This document shows positions 8,609-17,693 of a DNA stretch of 64,000 nt, piece by piece. Source of the DNA: Brucella pecoris (GTDB lineage: Bacteria; Pseudomonadota; Alphaproteobacteria; Rhizobiales; Rhizobiaceae); the NCBI RefSeq assembly GCF_006376675.1, contig NZ_VEWK01000016.1, positions 1 through 64,000 of the forward strand, given 5' to 3'. How positions within the stretch are numbered: the first letter of the stretch is position 1; each line of letters starts with the position of its first letter. Under the pieces are notes generated by a model. That model was not told the DNA's origin. It saw nothing but the letters and a program-made list of their open reading frames with translations, and did not search any database. A program made the position numbers and the translations under genes.

Positions 8609-9073
8609 TTACGCGAGTGCCATTCTCATTTCGCCAATATATTCTCCACGCTCCCAGAAATGGCCCCATGCGGTGTTTTCGTAGTTGGCCCGGGGAAGTC
8701 TGTAGAGCGTCAACCGGACAGGACCTTGCTTTCCAAGTGCGAGCAACCGCTCGCGATAGGTTGGGGCTGCGCGACGAGCGAATTCATTCGCGAAATCGAA
8801 TTCGTACTCACCATGGATATCAACGCTATCGACAAAACACTGGTTCGTGTCATCAACAATCACCACACATCCATTGAGCGTGGAATAAGCGCGACAGGCT
8901 CGCTTGAAATCATGCCAGACCGAGCCTTGTGCTGATTGATTATAGCGTTTTTCAACGGTGGCCTCATCAGCGAGGAACGAAAAATGTCCCTCCTCAAAAT
9001 CCTTGAGCATACGTGCTGCGATGCCATTGCTGGCTTTGTCGATACCGTAGTCGAGTGGTGAAGTTCCAATCAT
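8609..9073 (-). CDS. Hypothetical protein
   Basis: Encodes 154 residues. The ATG at 9073 is preceded by AAAGGA with 7 bases spacing, which supports a real start. No known domain recognised. The sequence is soluble, rich in aromatic and charged residues (HDFKRACRAYSTLNGCVVIV, TAWGHFWERGEYIGEM). An AT-rich promoter-like stretch lies upstream around 9120-9170. It has no signal peptide and no clear partner gene. Confidence 0.55.
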   Translation of the reverse strand: MIGTSPLDYGIDKASNGIAARMLKDFEEGHFSFLADEATVEKRYNQSAQGSVWHDFKRACRAYSTLNGCVVIVDDTNQCFVDSVDIHGEYEFDFANEFARRAAPTYRERLLALGKQGPVRLTLYRLPRANYENTAWGHFWERGEYIGEMRMALA

Positions 9074-9636
9074 TGAAAAATCCTTTCTTGAAAATGATTG
9101 TCTGTCAGCTTCAAAAAGCGCTGACTTTTATATTAGAGCACAATATCGCAATAATATCAAATGCTTATGCTGTGTCCGCCATTCAAATAGTGCCAAATAT
9201 GCCCCAAAATGGCTGCATTTCGATCCGATTTAATGCCTGCTTCATGACATAATGTCGCATGTTGGGGCGCGTCAGTGGCATCCGCAATCAAATCGCGGAT
9301 TTTTAATATCTGGAGAAGCCGAAAGCCCTATTTATCCGGGCAATGCCAGAAATACCCCAGACTAAAACATCGGGCTCGATGGACCTCGGCTTAGATCTGG
9401 ATGCAAACACGACGTTTGCCCCTGTCCGCCAATCACCATTTTTCCTTCTCGCTCAGCGACCACGACGAAAAGCGGCCTGGAGATCGGAATGCTACCGTAT
9501 CGTGGGCAAATCGATGGTAGCAGACACGAGAGGCGTTCATGTGATTGGCTTTGGCCCTCCTTTTGCTACAGACTTCCTTGTCGCCCAATACTTGTAAGCT
9601 CCTTGTCAGTCAGGATTCTGTACTGTGCAGAGGCGG
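9074..9636. other. AT-rich intergenic region
   Basis: About 560 bases. The left part is AT-rich and likely carries the promoter of the leftward unknown gene ending at 8609. Around 9340-9600 an open frame of 84 codons exists but without SD or recognisable features. No RNA gene recognised. Confidence 0.4.
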
Positions 9637-10470
9637 TTATTCAATAGTCATCACCCAGTCCCACCGAAATCCGTTTCTACCCTGTTCCCACCTGCAACCG
9701 TAAGGGTTACAGACAATGCGGCTTCGGCCGATCTGAACGTCAAAGGCATGATGCGTATGACCACATATCCATAAATCCGGAGCCTGTTCGGAATGCAGGA
9801 TGTCATTGAAAGCCTCTGCGCCACAGGCAAACAGAAAATTTGCCTCTTGCCCCGCATAAGCCGGCGGCGTGCAATCGGGATGCGGCATGTGATGGGTCAA
9901 TACCACAGTGGAGCCGTCAAATGGTTCTGCCAGCTTTTGTCGGATGTAAGCTGCATCTGAACGATGCAGTTCCAGCATATCCTCCGGCGTGAACCGTTTG
10001 CCATCCTGCATGGAGATTGCATGAAAATCATTGAGCATCTGACGCGCCATCCACATTCGCTGCGGCAAATCAGACTTCACGGGGAGTTTCATCAGGAAAT
10101 CGACCCATAGGCTTGCGCCAATGAAGCGCGTATTGTCGATAACCACCTCATCCGCATCAAGACAATAAAACTGTTGCGGCCATTGCAGAGAAAGCGCCTC
10201 GATTGCCTTGATCGTCTGCCTGTCGCTCTCAAGCGAACGGTCCCGGTCGTTCATCATCCACTTGTTCTGATAAAATTCGTGATTCCCGGGGACATAGATA
10301 ATAGGCTTCTCGTAGCGCCTGATCAGGAATTCCAGCGTCAAATGGAGATCTGGCGCCGCATTGAGATCGCCGGCAATCATGATCAGATCACAATCCGACG
10401 CTTGTTCACGTGGTGGATAAACGACTTCCTGCAGTTCATTATGCACATCAGACCAAATCCAGAGTTTCAT
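9637..10470 (-). CDS. Calcineurin-like metallophosphoesterase
   Basis: Encodes 277 residues with the complete metallophosphoesterase motif set in order: WSDVHNE (residues 7-13), AGDLNAAPD, PGNHEFYQ, VLTHHMPH and CGHTHHAFD. These provide the two-metal active site. The family cleaves phosphomono- or diesters in nucleotides, RNA, DNA or proteins; the sequence does not fix the substrate. It has no signal peptide, so it is cytosolic. The ATG at 10470 is preceded by a modest GGGA. It is the first of a row of same-strand genes of unknown role. Confidence 0.9.
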   Translation of the reverse strand: MKLWIWSDVHNELQEVVYPPREQASDCDLIMIAGDLNAAPDLHLTLEFLIRRYEKPIIYVPGNHEFYQNKWMMNDRDRSLESDRQTIKAIEALSLQWPQQFYCLDADEVVIDNTRFIGASLWVDFLMKLPVKSDLPQRMWMARQMLNDFHAISMQDGKRFTPEDMLELHRSDAAYIRQKLAEPFDGSTVVLTHHMPHPDCTPPAYAGQEANFLFACGAEAFNDILHSEQAPDLWICGHTHHAFDVQIGRSRIVCNPYGCRWEQGRNGFRWDWVMTIE

Positions 10471-10613
10471 GCCAATCTATCCCAGCTCTATTATTCGAAC
10501 AATTTTCATGTCAGATTTTCCATGACAGGTAGTCGCGCCCTTCGGCAGCAGCGCAGAAGGCATCAGACAGCTATGCTGATTGATGATCTGCGGCCTGATC
10601 AGTTGGATCTTCC

Positions 10614-10946
10614 TCAATTGCCGATGTCTTTCTGGCCAAGCCGGTAAAAGCGGCTGAATGTACGGGCGTAGTTTCTGTCGAGATCAAGAAGCCAGAGCTC
10701 GGACGTGATGCCATTCGGCACGATGGGGCCGAGCCGGGGATGCTCGAACAATACTCCTTCGAGGCAGGTTGCCCGCCGTGCGCTCAGCTTCCAGCTGGTG
10801 ATCGCCGGCGAATTTGTCAGTTCGCGCTCATCTGGATAATGACCTTGGAATATCCGCTCGAGATCGGCGACCAGAGATTTCAGCATCCTGATTTCGAGTT
10901 CGAGCTGTTCGCGATTGTATTTTCCGTTTTTGATTATGACCGCCAT
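10614..10946 (-). CDS. Small rhizobial protein, DUF6634-like
   Basis: Encodes 110 residues. An N-terminal helix (REQLELEIRMLKSLVADLERIFQG) is followed by SW..SARRATCLEG, HP..GP and a C-terminal SELWLLDLDRNYARTFSRFYRLG. From memory this pattern matches the uncharacterised DUF6634 family common on rhizobial plasmids and chromosomes; I cannot run the search that would prove it. AGGA lies about 7 bases before the ATG. Function unknown. Confidence 0.65.
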   Translation of the reverse strand: MAVIIKNGKYNREQLELEIRMLKSLVADLERIFQGHYPDERELTNSPAITSWKLSARRATCLEGVLFEHPRLGPIVPNGITSELWLLDLDRNYARTFSRFYRLGQKDIGN

Positions 10947-11296
10947 GAAGTGTTCCTGATGAATGAAGAAAATGAAGGATCGTTCGGGCGCGTATCAACG
11001 CGCCCCGGAATAGGTGTTTCGTGAAATTCAACGCATCTGATTGTTATTGAGAGCAAAGCTGAATGCGTTCAGCGTGACAGATGCATCCACCCTGACTATC
11101 TGGGCAGAAGATTCTCCGCTACCTGATCTATTGCCTTTGCTCCCATCGGTTGGTCTTTAGCTCGCCGTTGAGAATGGCAGATACCCCTGTTCGTCTGCAT
11201 CGCAGTGAACGTCCGCTCTACGGCATAACGGATAAGTCCGTGACACGTAGATTCACAAGCTTCGCACGACTCATCGGCTGATTGGCCCCTGTCTGC

Positions 11297-12160
11297 TCAG
11301 CGCAACACGTTATCCGGCGTCAAAATCTGAATCTTGGGAGTAGGCATCTGGTCGAGCGCTTCGACCGCCATCTTCGCGATCTCTTCATCAATCAGCCGCG
11401 CTTGCTCCTCTTCGGTTTTCGCGAAGGTATCGCCGAGCCAAATGACGAGCTCTTCTCGGAGAGCGTCTTGCACGCCCAACACTTTTTCTGCGACACCCGG
11501 TGCACCGATCAGTCGGTCAAGATCAGCCAGTGCCCAGACCCTATCCTGACCTTGGCTTTGGCTAAGCAGTGGGTCGATCAGAGCGAATTCACATTGCTCG
11601 ACATCTATGCCGTAGTATTGTTGTGCCAGCCGCCCCCACAATGCTGAGGCGGTCGATGTTTCAATGCGCCATTGATCCAGAGCCCCTTTATGGGCGCTGA
11701 TGCCATAAATCAGACTGAACACACGGAGACATCTGCGTTCCTGTTCATAGAACATCAATTCGAATGTGTAAGGGCCTGTCGGAAATTCCAAGGCGCTCCG
11801 GTCTATATCGGTTTCATCTGCGGGGGATTTCGATGCGGTAGTTTCTATGACACTATTAAAAGTATCGCGTGTCAGTGGCATAGAATGAGACGAGCGCAAA
11901 TCCTTAAAGCCGGTCTTCACCGTGGCTTTCGCCAACGCTTCTTCAATAAGGCCGATGATTTTCTCGCCCTTATTCCATACGGCATAACGGAAGATTTGCT
12001 CTGATAAAGCTCGTTTCCGGCTACTTCTGTCATGAGCACGGTCAATCAAATGAAAACATAACGACAGGTGTAGCGCTGCGTTTAATTCGCGCTTGTAGCT
12101 TCGCTGCGGGAATTTGTGTTCAATGAGATCAATGTAGCCAATTACGGTTTCTGCAAACAT
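11297..12160 (-). CDS. Hypothetical protein
   Basis: Encodes 287 residues from the ATG at 12160, chosen because GGAGA precedes it by about 5 bases; the open frame itself runs to 12286 without a good site. Mostly alpha-helical in appearance (for example YIDLIEHKFPQRSYKRELNA, LFYAVWNKGEK-like stretches, acidic C-terminal helix EEEQARLIDEEIAKMAVEAL). No signal peptide, no membrane segment, no recognised domain. The 350 bases to the next gene on the left hold nothing I can support. Confidence 0.55.
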   Translation of the reverse strand: MFAETVIGYIDLIEHKFPQRSYKRELNAALHLSLCFHLIDRAHDRSSRKRALSEQIFRYAVWNKGEKIIGLIEEALAKATVKTGFKDLRSSHSMPLTRDTFNSVIETTASKSPADETDIDRSALEFPTGPYTFELMFYEQERRCLRVFSLIYGISAHKGALDQWRIETSTASALWGRLAQQYYGIDVEQCEFALIDPLLSQSQGQDRVWALADLDRLIGAPGVAEKVLGVQDALREELVIWLGDTFAKTEEEQARLIDEEIAKMAVEALDQMPTPKIQILTPDNVLR

Positions 12161-12987
12161 GATTTCTCCATCTCCAAAGCGACTGTTCGTCGCCGGAGTC
12201 AAATGGGTGTGAAGGTAGGTCGCCATTGCGAGTGGCCACAGATTTTGAAGACAGCGAAGATCGTAGCGTTGCGCGCGAACGCACACGACCGGACTGACAG
12301 AATGGGAAATTGGGAGTTCGTGCCTTAAAGAGCACCGAACGCGTCAGAAGCGGAAATTATCTCCGCTAGGGAGCCGCTATGTCGACATGGAATTCTGATA
12401 GTGGATCTTTTAATCCGCCACGAATATCGATAAGAGTTGTCATAAGCTTGGCTCCTGTGTTGGCAGGCTAAGTCAGTCTCCATTCAGGTGTTACCAGCAC
12501 CGGGATGGAGGCGCCTGATCACTCAGGCAAGGCGACTATTGCAGGATCTGAATTGAGCTGCAAGGATCCGGAACAAAAAAAGATCCCAATCGAGCATTTT
12601 TATCTAAGCCCCGGATATCACCGGCTTTTTTGGCTTCACCAAAACAGTGATAAAACGTAGTGGCCATCAGGCTTTTGCGCTGTGATGCATACCTGAGGAA
12701 GCCGAAATGTGGAGCTTGAAAGTTATCCACAGGCTGGCCGTAGAACCTGTTTCAGTAGCGGAATATCCTGCACATGTGTCATGAATAGCACTGACGACCC
12801 CGAGCAACCGTGTCATTTCCCTGCTTAAGCTTCGACGATATTCCGCTTCAACGCCGACGTCGAACAATCCGATTCATCTGCAAACGACGTTTCATGGAGT
12901 AATGGGGGGACGACAGACAAAAAGCACAAACTGCGTTTGTAAAATTGTCAGGTTGAAATCGGCGCAATATGGTTTGGAAAACGATCC
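12161..12987. other. Intergenic region with one arm of a distant inverted repeat
   Basis: About 830 bases with no convincing gene. Positions 12869-12892 hold an element built around AAACGACGTTT that recurs inverted at 13782-13805 (23 of 24 positions), bracketing the small gene at 12988-13329. Confidence 0.45.
12869..12892 (+). repeat. Left copy of inverted 24-base element
   Basis: Starts CCGATTCATC and ends GCAAACGACGTTT; it pairs with 13782-13805 on the other strand with one mismatch. Its core AAACGACGTTT is itself a palindrome. See the matching copy. Confidence 0.7.
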
Positions 12988-13329
12988 TCAATGTTCGGTG
13001 TCGTCAAGAACCCCACCGGGCCTCAGATGCATCTTGCGACGGAAATCCCAGCCGCTTTTTGTGTATCTGACAATCAGGTCATCAATGACTTCCAATGAAG
13101 CATCTTTATCGAAGCCCTGATCCGCCAGCGCATCAAGAAGCATATCAATCAGCTTCTCCGTCCCGTCCTGATTGCCAGATTTCACCGCTTTGACAATCAT
13201 AAAATGCAGCAGCACTCGTGCTATGTCGTCACGCGTCGGTTTGCGCTGTATCCTCAAACGATCGCGATAGTCCTTCTGCCGTTCGCGCTGCTTGCGCAAA
13301 CGTTCCGACTGCTGCCTACTCGACGTCAT
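12988..13329 (-). CDS. Hypothetical small basic protein
   Basis: Encodes 113 residues. The N terminus is very basic and likely helical (SERLRKQRERQKDYRDRLRI), and the middle has an amphipathic helix (KLIDMLLDALADQGFDKD). GGAGA lies 4 bases before the ATG at 13329. No family recognised. A nucleic-acid-binding role would fit the charge pattern but is only a guess. It lies between the two copies of the inverted 24-base element. Confidence 0.5.
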   Translation of the reverse strand: MTSSRQQSERLRKQRERQKDYRDRLRIQRKPTRDDIARVLLHFMIVKAVKSGNQDGTEKLIDMLLDALADQGFDKDASLEVIDDLIVRYTKSGWDFRRKMHLRPGGVLDDTEH

Positions 13330-14212
13330 GGCTTCTCCAGATTACGTGCCAGTAATCAAAGCTTGAGCTCGAAAACCGTCGGCGCAAAGCATTTTTTCAC
13401 CACCCCGCGTCTGCCCGCAAATGGCGTTCATCCCTGAATCGGAAATCTCGAATCCAGCAACGTTTGTCCAGAACCCCGCAACGCGCTTCTCGAAATTCGA
13501 ATCGGATTATTGCAAATTATTGCGATTTGAAATGCGTTGCTGGCAAATTGGAACGACATGTCAACACGTTGCGATGCGATACACGCAATATATGATGAAT
13601 TGCCCGCACTACATATCCATTTTAGAAGCTTTATTTGCCGCTCTATGAAAGTTTATAGCCTCAAACGGCGTTTCCATCTGACACGCAAATCTGGAAAAGT
13701 GCCCGTCGACCATACTCTTCTACCTCCCGCGCCCCTGAGCTCCCTCAGATACGGCAGTCCTGCACGTGTTTCTCGGCCTTCAAACGTCGTTTGCCGATGA
13801 ATCGGATATGTCCTGTTTCGTAACGGTTTTCTGGAAGCCAGCAACCTGAATCCAGAAGCTGGAATCGCAAGATTGCAAATCATCCTGACTTGATACGCTT
13901 CGTAGGCTCGCTGAAAACCGGTAGCAGCACATCACGTTGCCACACCGGCAAATCATATCAGCGCATCCCAAGGCATCACGACCCGAAATGCCCTCCCTTT
14001 ACCGCCAGTCCGGAAATATGAGCGTGGCAAGTGGCGCTTCAGCCTGGTTCGCAGCCCGGGCAGGCATTTCGTCCTGTCGCGTGACCAATGCAATAAATTT
14101 CCCACACGCTCACTCACCGCACTGCGATCACATCAGCAACATGAATCAATCAGTGAGGATCGATTCATAAAATGCATTGGACGCCCTCGCCTCGATGTCG
14201 GAGTCTGCTGGT
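13330..14212. other. Long intergenic region with AAACGNCGTTT palindromes
   Basis: About 880 bases without a supported gene. It holds AAACGGCGTTT near 13662 and AAACGTCGTTT at 13782, which together with the copy at 12882 make three variants of one 11-base palindrome. Open frames here lack SD sites and recognisable domains. Confidence 0.45.
13782..13805 (-). repeat. Right copy of inverted 24-base element
   Basis: Reads AAACGTCGTTTGCCGATGAA then TCGG on the plus strand. It is the reverse complement of 12869-12892 with a single mismatch. Possible operator or end of a small vanished element. Confidence 0.7.
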
Positions 14213-14461
14213 ATGTCGAACCAGAACTCGTTTCCGATACATTTTCGTAAAATCCAGCCGCACAACAATATGCGGCGTTTCTATACATTATCGGTTCAGC
14301 CGAATTTATTCGGTGAATGGTGCGTCATGCGTTCCTGGGGGCGGATCGGCACACTCGGACAATCCGTGCAGCAAACAGTTCTTGACGAAGCATCGGCCAC
14401 CACTCTTCTTCATCGACTTGTCGCGGTTCGTCACAAACGCGGTTATGAAGAAGTCCCATGA
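14213..14461 (+). CDS. WGR-domain protein
   Basis: Encodes 82 residues from the ATG at 14213 (CGGAG about 9 bases upstream); an in-frame ATG at 14177 lacks a site. Most of the protein is a WGR domain: RRFYTLSVQPNLFGEWCVMR then SWGRIGTLGQ, followed by a helix (LDEASATTLLHRLVAVRHKR) ending RGYEEV. WGR domains occur in PARPs and in MolR-type bacterial proteins and bind nucleic acid ends in PARPs. Free-standing WGR proteins of this size are common in rhizobial accessory DNA; their role is unknown. Confidence 0.85.
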   Translation: MSNQNSFPIHFRKIQPHNNMRRFYTLSVQPNLFGEWCVMRSWGRIGTLGQSVQQTVLDEASATTLLHRLVAVRHKRGYEEVP

Positions 14462-14812
14462 CTTCTCATCATAGACGACCATAGATCCTTCGGTCTCAGC
14501 TTGCGGAATGCTATGGATATGTGTCCCCAAGCAGTCATTCTTGAACCGTCAGATATCCCCGGCTAGAGGGCGTCAACAGGGCAGCAGGATGCATTTGAAC
14601 ATTGGTTGCTCACTGGTGTGACAATCTGTCCATTTTTGAGCGGCTTTGATCACGATTCTAAGCTATTTTACTGCCGTTCTGGTGCGTTTTTGATGTGCTG
14701 GCGCGACGAAAAAACTTACAAACTATTGTTTTTATTGCAATAATATGCTTTACTGATTAAGTCAGCATTGTTTGAAGCTGACAAGCAATCATTTTACCAG
14801 AAAGGCATTTTT
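14462..14812. other. Intergenic region, AT-rich promoter side
   Basis: About 350 bases with no gene. The right third (14700-14770) is AT-rich and probably carries the promoter of the HExxH gene. Nothing else seen. Confidence 0.4.
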
Positions 14813-15274
14813 ATGATTGAAAGTACACCAACCACACATGCCCTGAAACCTATGTCTGGCGCGCAGCTACAAGCCGCTCGCCGCGCTGCCGCAGATAGAT
14901 TCTATCAAATCGGCATGTCATATGTTCCTGAAGATTATACCGTAAAATTCAGGAAAAGCTTAACCGGGGTTGCTCGTGGTCATGTCCGGCAAATTGAGGC
15001 CCCACGACCTGTCACACGCAAAAGCCTTTACATCTTTTTACACGAATGCGCCCATGCTCATCTTCACTTCGGCGGAACAAGGTTGCCACGTCACGTAGAG
15101 GAATTACAGGCTGAAAAATGGGCGCATAGCAAAATGAGAGAACACGGCATTCCCGTCCCTCGTACTATGACAGAGCGTGCCAAGAAGTATGTTGCCAGGA
15201 AGATTGTGCAAGCCGAAAAGCGAGGCGCAAAATCAATCGACCCCGAAGCCCGACGCTTCGCTTCTTCTCGCTGA
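14813..15274 (+). CDS. Putative HExxH metallopeptidase-like protein
   Basis: Encodes 153 residues from the ATG at 14813, which has GAAAGG upstream; an earlier in-frame start at 14768 has none. The centre carries LYIFLHECAHAHLHFGG: a hydrophobic helix with HECAH, which fits the HExxH zinc motif, and a later E (HVEELQAEKWAHSKMREHG) that could be the third ligand. This arrangement resembles short zincin-like proteins such as ImmA/IrrE, but it lacks their HTH partner here. The C terminus is basic (RAKKYVARKIVQAEKRGAK). Substrate and role unknown. Confidence 0.65.
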   Translation: MIESTPTTHALKPMSGAQLQAARRAAADRFYQIGMSYVPEDYTVKFRKSLTGVARGHVRQIEAPRPVTRKSLYIFLHECAHAHLHFGGTRLPRHVEELQAEKWAHSKMREHGIPVPRTMTERAKKYVARKIVQAEKRGAKSIDPEARRFASSR

Positions 15275-15397
15275 TTTCCACGAAAGCAGGACCAGTCAAA
15301 AAGCAGCGGTGTGAGGTGTAAAACACCGTTGCGTTTGCAGTCGTCTTACGTTGAAGATAATGATGATCTTCTCCATGATAGTCACGATTGCGCGTTA

Positions 15398-16445
15398 GAG
15401 CGTCGGGCGATTAATGTGCAACGCAACCTGCAGCCTTGAAATAGTTCCAGCATTCCTGCGGTGAGAATAGTCCGCAGACTTTTCCGACGGCTTTCCAGAG
15501 ATCGTCGTAGGTCCTTGCCTTCGCCTTGCGCAACAAGGACTTGAGCTTTGAAAAAGCCATCTCAATTGGATTTTTGTCCGGTAAATATTGCGGGAGGAAC
15601 AGGATCCAAGCGCCCTTTTCAGCGATGGCCGCAGCCGCTCTGGGGCTTTTGTGGACGTTGAGATTGTCCCAGATCACCACATCGCCCGGCGTGAGCGTCG
15701 GTGCAAGTTGGGTGCGTACGTAGATGTCGAACTTCTCGCCGTCCATGGTACCATCAACGACGAAGGGCGCGGTGATGGCATCGCATCGCAGACCGGCGAT
15801 AAAGGTCTGGGTATTCCATTTACCAAATGGTGCATCAGCTTGAAGGCGTTGGCCTTTTCTGCTCCTGCCGCGTATCGGTGTCATGTTGGTCTTGATGGAC
15901 GTTTCATCGACAAAGACGAGACGACCGGGGTTCTTTTGCATGGCGGGCTGGCGATGCTCACGCCACTCATCACACTCCTTGCGCACGTCGGCGCATGCGC
16001 GTTCGGCTGCCATCAGCGTTTTTTTATAGGTAAAGCCCGCTCGGCAGAGCAGCTTCGACAGGTTCGAGGTGTCGGCCTTTAGTGCGTGATGCTCCTCCAG
16101 CCACATCGCCAGGTCAGGCATGGTGATATCCGGCTGCACTTCCACCTTGGCAATGATGACATCCCGGCAAAGACCCAGTTTACCGCTACCACCGGGCCGT
16201 CCACGGCGGGAAGGATCGACCGAGCCCGTTCGATCCAGCCGCTGCTTGAGCCGAACCGCTGTGGCGGGGGAAACCTTGAAAGTAGCCGCAGCAGCCCGCC
16301 GCGACTGGCCCTCTGATATCGCATCGACAATTCGTTGACGAAGGTCCAAAGAGTAGGCGTGAGACATGGCAAATCCTCCTGCCATGTTGAATCACAAATC
16401 TGCAGCCGATGGAATCGGCAGATTCACAAAATCAACCCGACGCTC
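15398..16445 (-). mobile_element. IS630-family insertion sequence
   Basis: A complete element of about 1048 bases. Its ends are inverted repeats that begin GAGCGTCGGG on both sides (15398 rightward and 16445 leftward) and stay similar for some 20 bases. TA flanks each end (15396-15397 and 16446-16447), the expected TA target duplication of IS630/Tc1-mariner elements. It carries one transposase gene reading leftward. Confidence 0.88.
15411..16367 (-). CDS. IS630-family transposase
   Basis: Encodes 318 residues from MSHAYSLDLRQRIV at 16367; six extra in-frame residues lie upstream. An N-terminal helix-turn-helix (EGQSRRAAAATFKVSPATAV) is followed by the DDE catalytic domain: FVDETSIKTNM, VIWDNLNVHKS and PDKNPIEMAFSKLK provide D, D and E. 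It looks intact and encoded in a single frame, so it needs no frameshift. It lies inside clear inverted repeats with TA at both borders. Confidence 0.93.
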   Translation of the reverse strand: MSHAYSLDLRQRIVDAISEGQSRRAAAATFKVSPATAVRLKQRLDRTGSVDPSRRGRPGGSGKLGLCRDVIIAKVEVQPDITMPDLAMWLEEHHALKADTSNLSKLLCRAGFTYKKTLMAAERACADVRKECDEWREHRQPAMQKNPGRLVFVDETSIKTNMTPIRGRSRKGQRLQADAPFGKWNTQTFIAGLRCDAITAPFVVDGTMDGEKFDIYVRTQLAPTLTPGDVVIWDNLNVHKSPRAAAAIAEKGAWILFLPQYLPDKNPIEMAFSKLKSLLRKAKARTYDDLWKAVGKVCGLFSPQECWNYFKAAGCVAH

Positions 16446-16447
16446 TA

Positions 16448-16715
16448 GCTGAGCTTGAATCGAGAAAACCATGCCGTTTGCCCGCGGTCGAATAACCTGA
16501 CATGGCAGCCCGCACTGAGAATATCTTTCAGATCATGTTTGTGAACACGTGACCCCGGCCAGTTCGATACCGACACGTTTCAACCCATGGACAAGTCCCT
16601 ACCCCGCAATCTGACCGCAGAAAATTTGCGACAGAACTCCACAGTGTGATGCAGATCATTATGTCATTCGGATACCGTAAATTTCGTGGTATAAGCCTCA
16701 AATAAATCGAGGACG
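16448..16715. other. Short intergenic region right of the IS630 element
   Basis: No gene supported. The right end carries the promoter and GAGG site of the nucleotidyltransferase antitoxin gene. Confidence 0.35.
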
Positions 16716-17015
16716 ATGAAAATGCCAAGACCGTCAACTTTGCTGAAGAGAAATCGCAAGTTCATTCACCAACTTGCCGAAAAATATCGCGTTCGCAATC
16801 CGCGTGTATTCGGATCGATCGCGGCTGGTACAGATACGGAAGAAAGCGATATCGATATTTTGGTCGATGAAACTCCAGAAACCACATTCTTCAAGCTCGG
16901 TGGCCTTCAAATCGAACTTGAAGAAAGGCTTGGCGTCAAGGTTGATGTATGTACACCGGGAGATTTACCTGAGAAGTTCCGCCAGGATGTGATCAACAGG
17001 GCCATCGCCATATGA
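16716..17015 (+). CDS. MNT nucleotidyltransferase antitoxin (MntA-like)
   Basis: Encodes 99 residues. It is a minimal nucleotidyltransferase domain with FGSIAAGTDTEESDIDILVD, the GSxAxG and DxD signature of the fold. Such proteins pair with HEPN toxins and in type VII systems neutralise them by adding AMP groups. Its stop overlaps the start of the next gene as ATGA. GAGG lies just before the first ATG, and another in-frame ATG follows at 16722. The pairing is diagnostic; the mechanism here is inferred from the family. Confidence 0.88.
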   Translation: MKMPRPSTLLKRNRKFIHQLAEKYRVRNPRVFGSIAAGTDTEESDIDILVDETPETTFFKLGGLQIELEERLGVKVDVCTPGDLPEKFRQDVINRAIAI

Positions 17016-17353
17016 GCCAACCGGAATTGCGTCTGTCCGACTACCTGGCTCACATCAGAGAAGCCTGCCAGGAAGCCATCAACTTTACAGATGGCATGAA
17101 ATTCGAAGACTTTACACTTGATATCAAGAGCCAGCGGGCTGTCATGATGGATTTCATCATGATCGGAGAGGCTTCGTCCCGCATAGCAAAAGAGTACCCC
17201 GAGTTTATTGCCAGCCGCTCGGATATCCCATGGATCCAAATGCGCGGCATGCGCAATCGCGTGGCGCACGGATATTTTGACCTGAACCTCAGCACAGTAT
17301 GGAAATCAATCCAGGTAGAATTGCCGGAGCTCCTGACCGCTCGTTCGAAATAA
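17012..17353 (+). CDS. HEPN-domain RNase toxin (HepT-like)
   Basis: Encodes 113 residues and overlaps the MNT gene by four bases. All-alpha HEPN fold with the RNase motif RxxxxH seen as RNRVAH in QMRGMRNRVAHGYFD, followed by the Tyr-containing YFDLN typical of HepT targets of AMPylation. HEPN toxins cut RNA and are blocked by the partner nucleotidyltransferase. The motif is intact, so the pair is likely functional. Confidence 0.9.
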   Translation: MSQPELRLSDYLAHIREACQEAINFTDGMKFEDFTLDIKSQRAVMMDFIMIGEASSRIAKEYPEFIASRSDIPWIQMRGMRNRVAHGYFDLNLSTVWKSIQVELPELLTARSK

Positions 17354-17693
17354 TCAACGACCGCCAAGAGCGCCGCGCCAGTATGATCGATATCTGCTCC
17401 TAACAACAACGCCATATCGACGGCCTATTCTTCCTTGCCTTGGAAGGTGTGAACCGTTCCGGCACCGACCTTCAGCCAATCCGAGAGTTCATCGGTTTCA
17501 GTGCAACACTTTATGAGAGACCGCTTCTTCGGGGACACACCTATCAAAGCTCAGTGTAGCTACACCGCGAATTCGAAGGGTGCCAGGCAGGCGCCGTAAG
17601 GGACGCGCACTGTCAATAGTGCGGGTACGGCTGGGTTCGCAACGATGTTGACCATGCAAGGCACTAACTCACAAACTTTCGTAAGCGGGTAGG
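17354..17693. other. Intergenic region
   Basis: About 340 bases between the HEPN gene and a converging leftward frame. No gene, hairpin or repeat recognised. Confidence 0.35.

Noticed and set aside
8076..8669. 197-codon minus-strand open frame
   Set aside because: Overlaps two better supported genes in another frame, no SD, composition unlike a folded protein.
12667..12867. Short frames in the 12.2-13.0 kb gap
   Set aside because: No ribosome sites and no recognisable domains; treated as intergenic.
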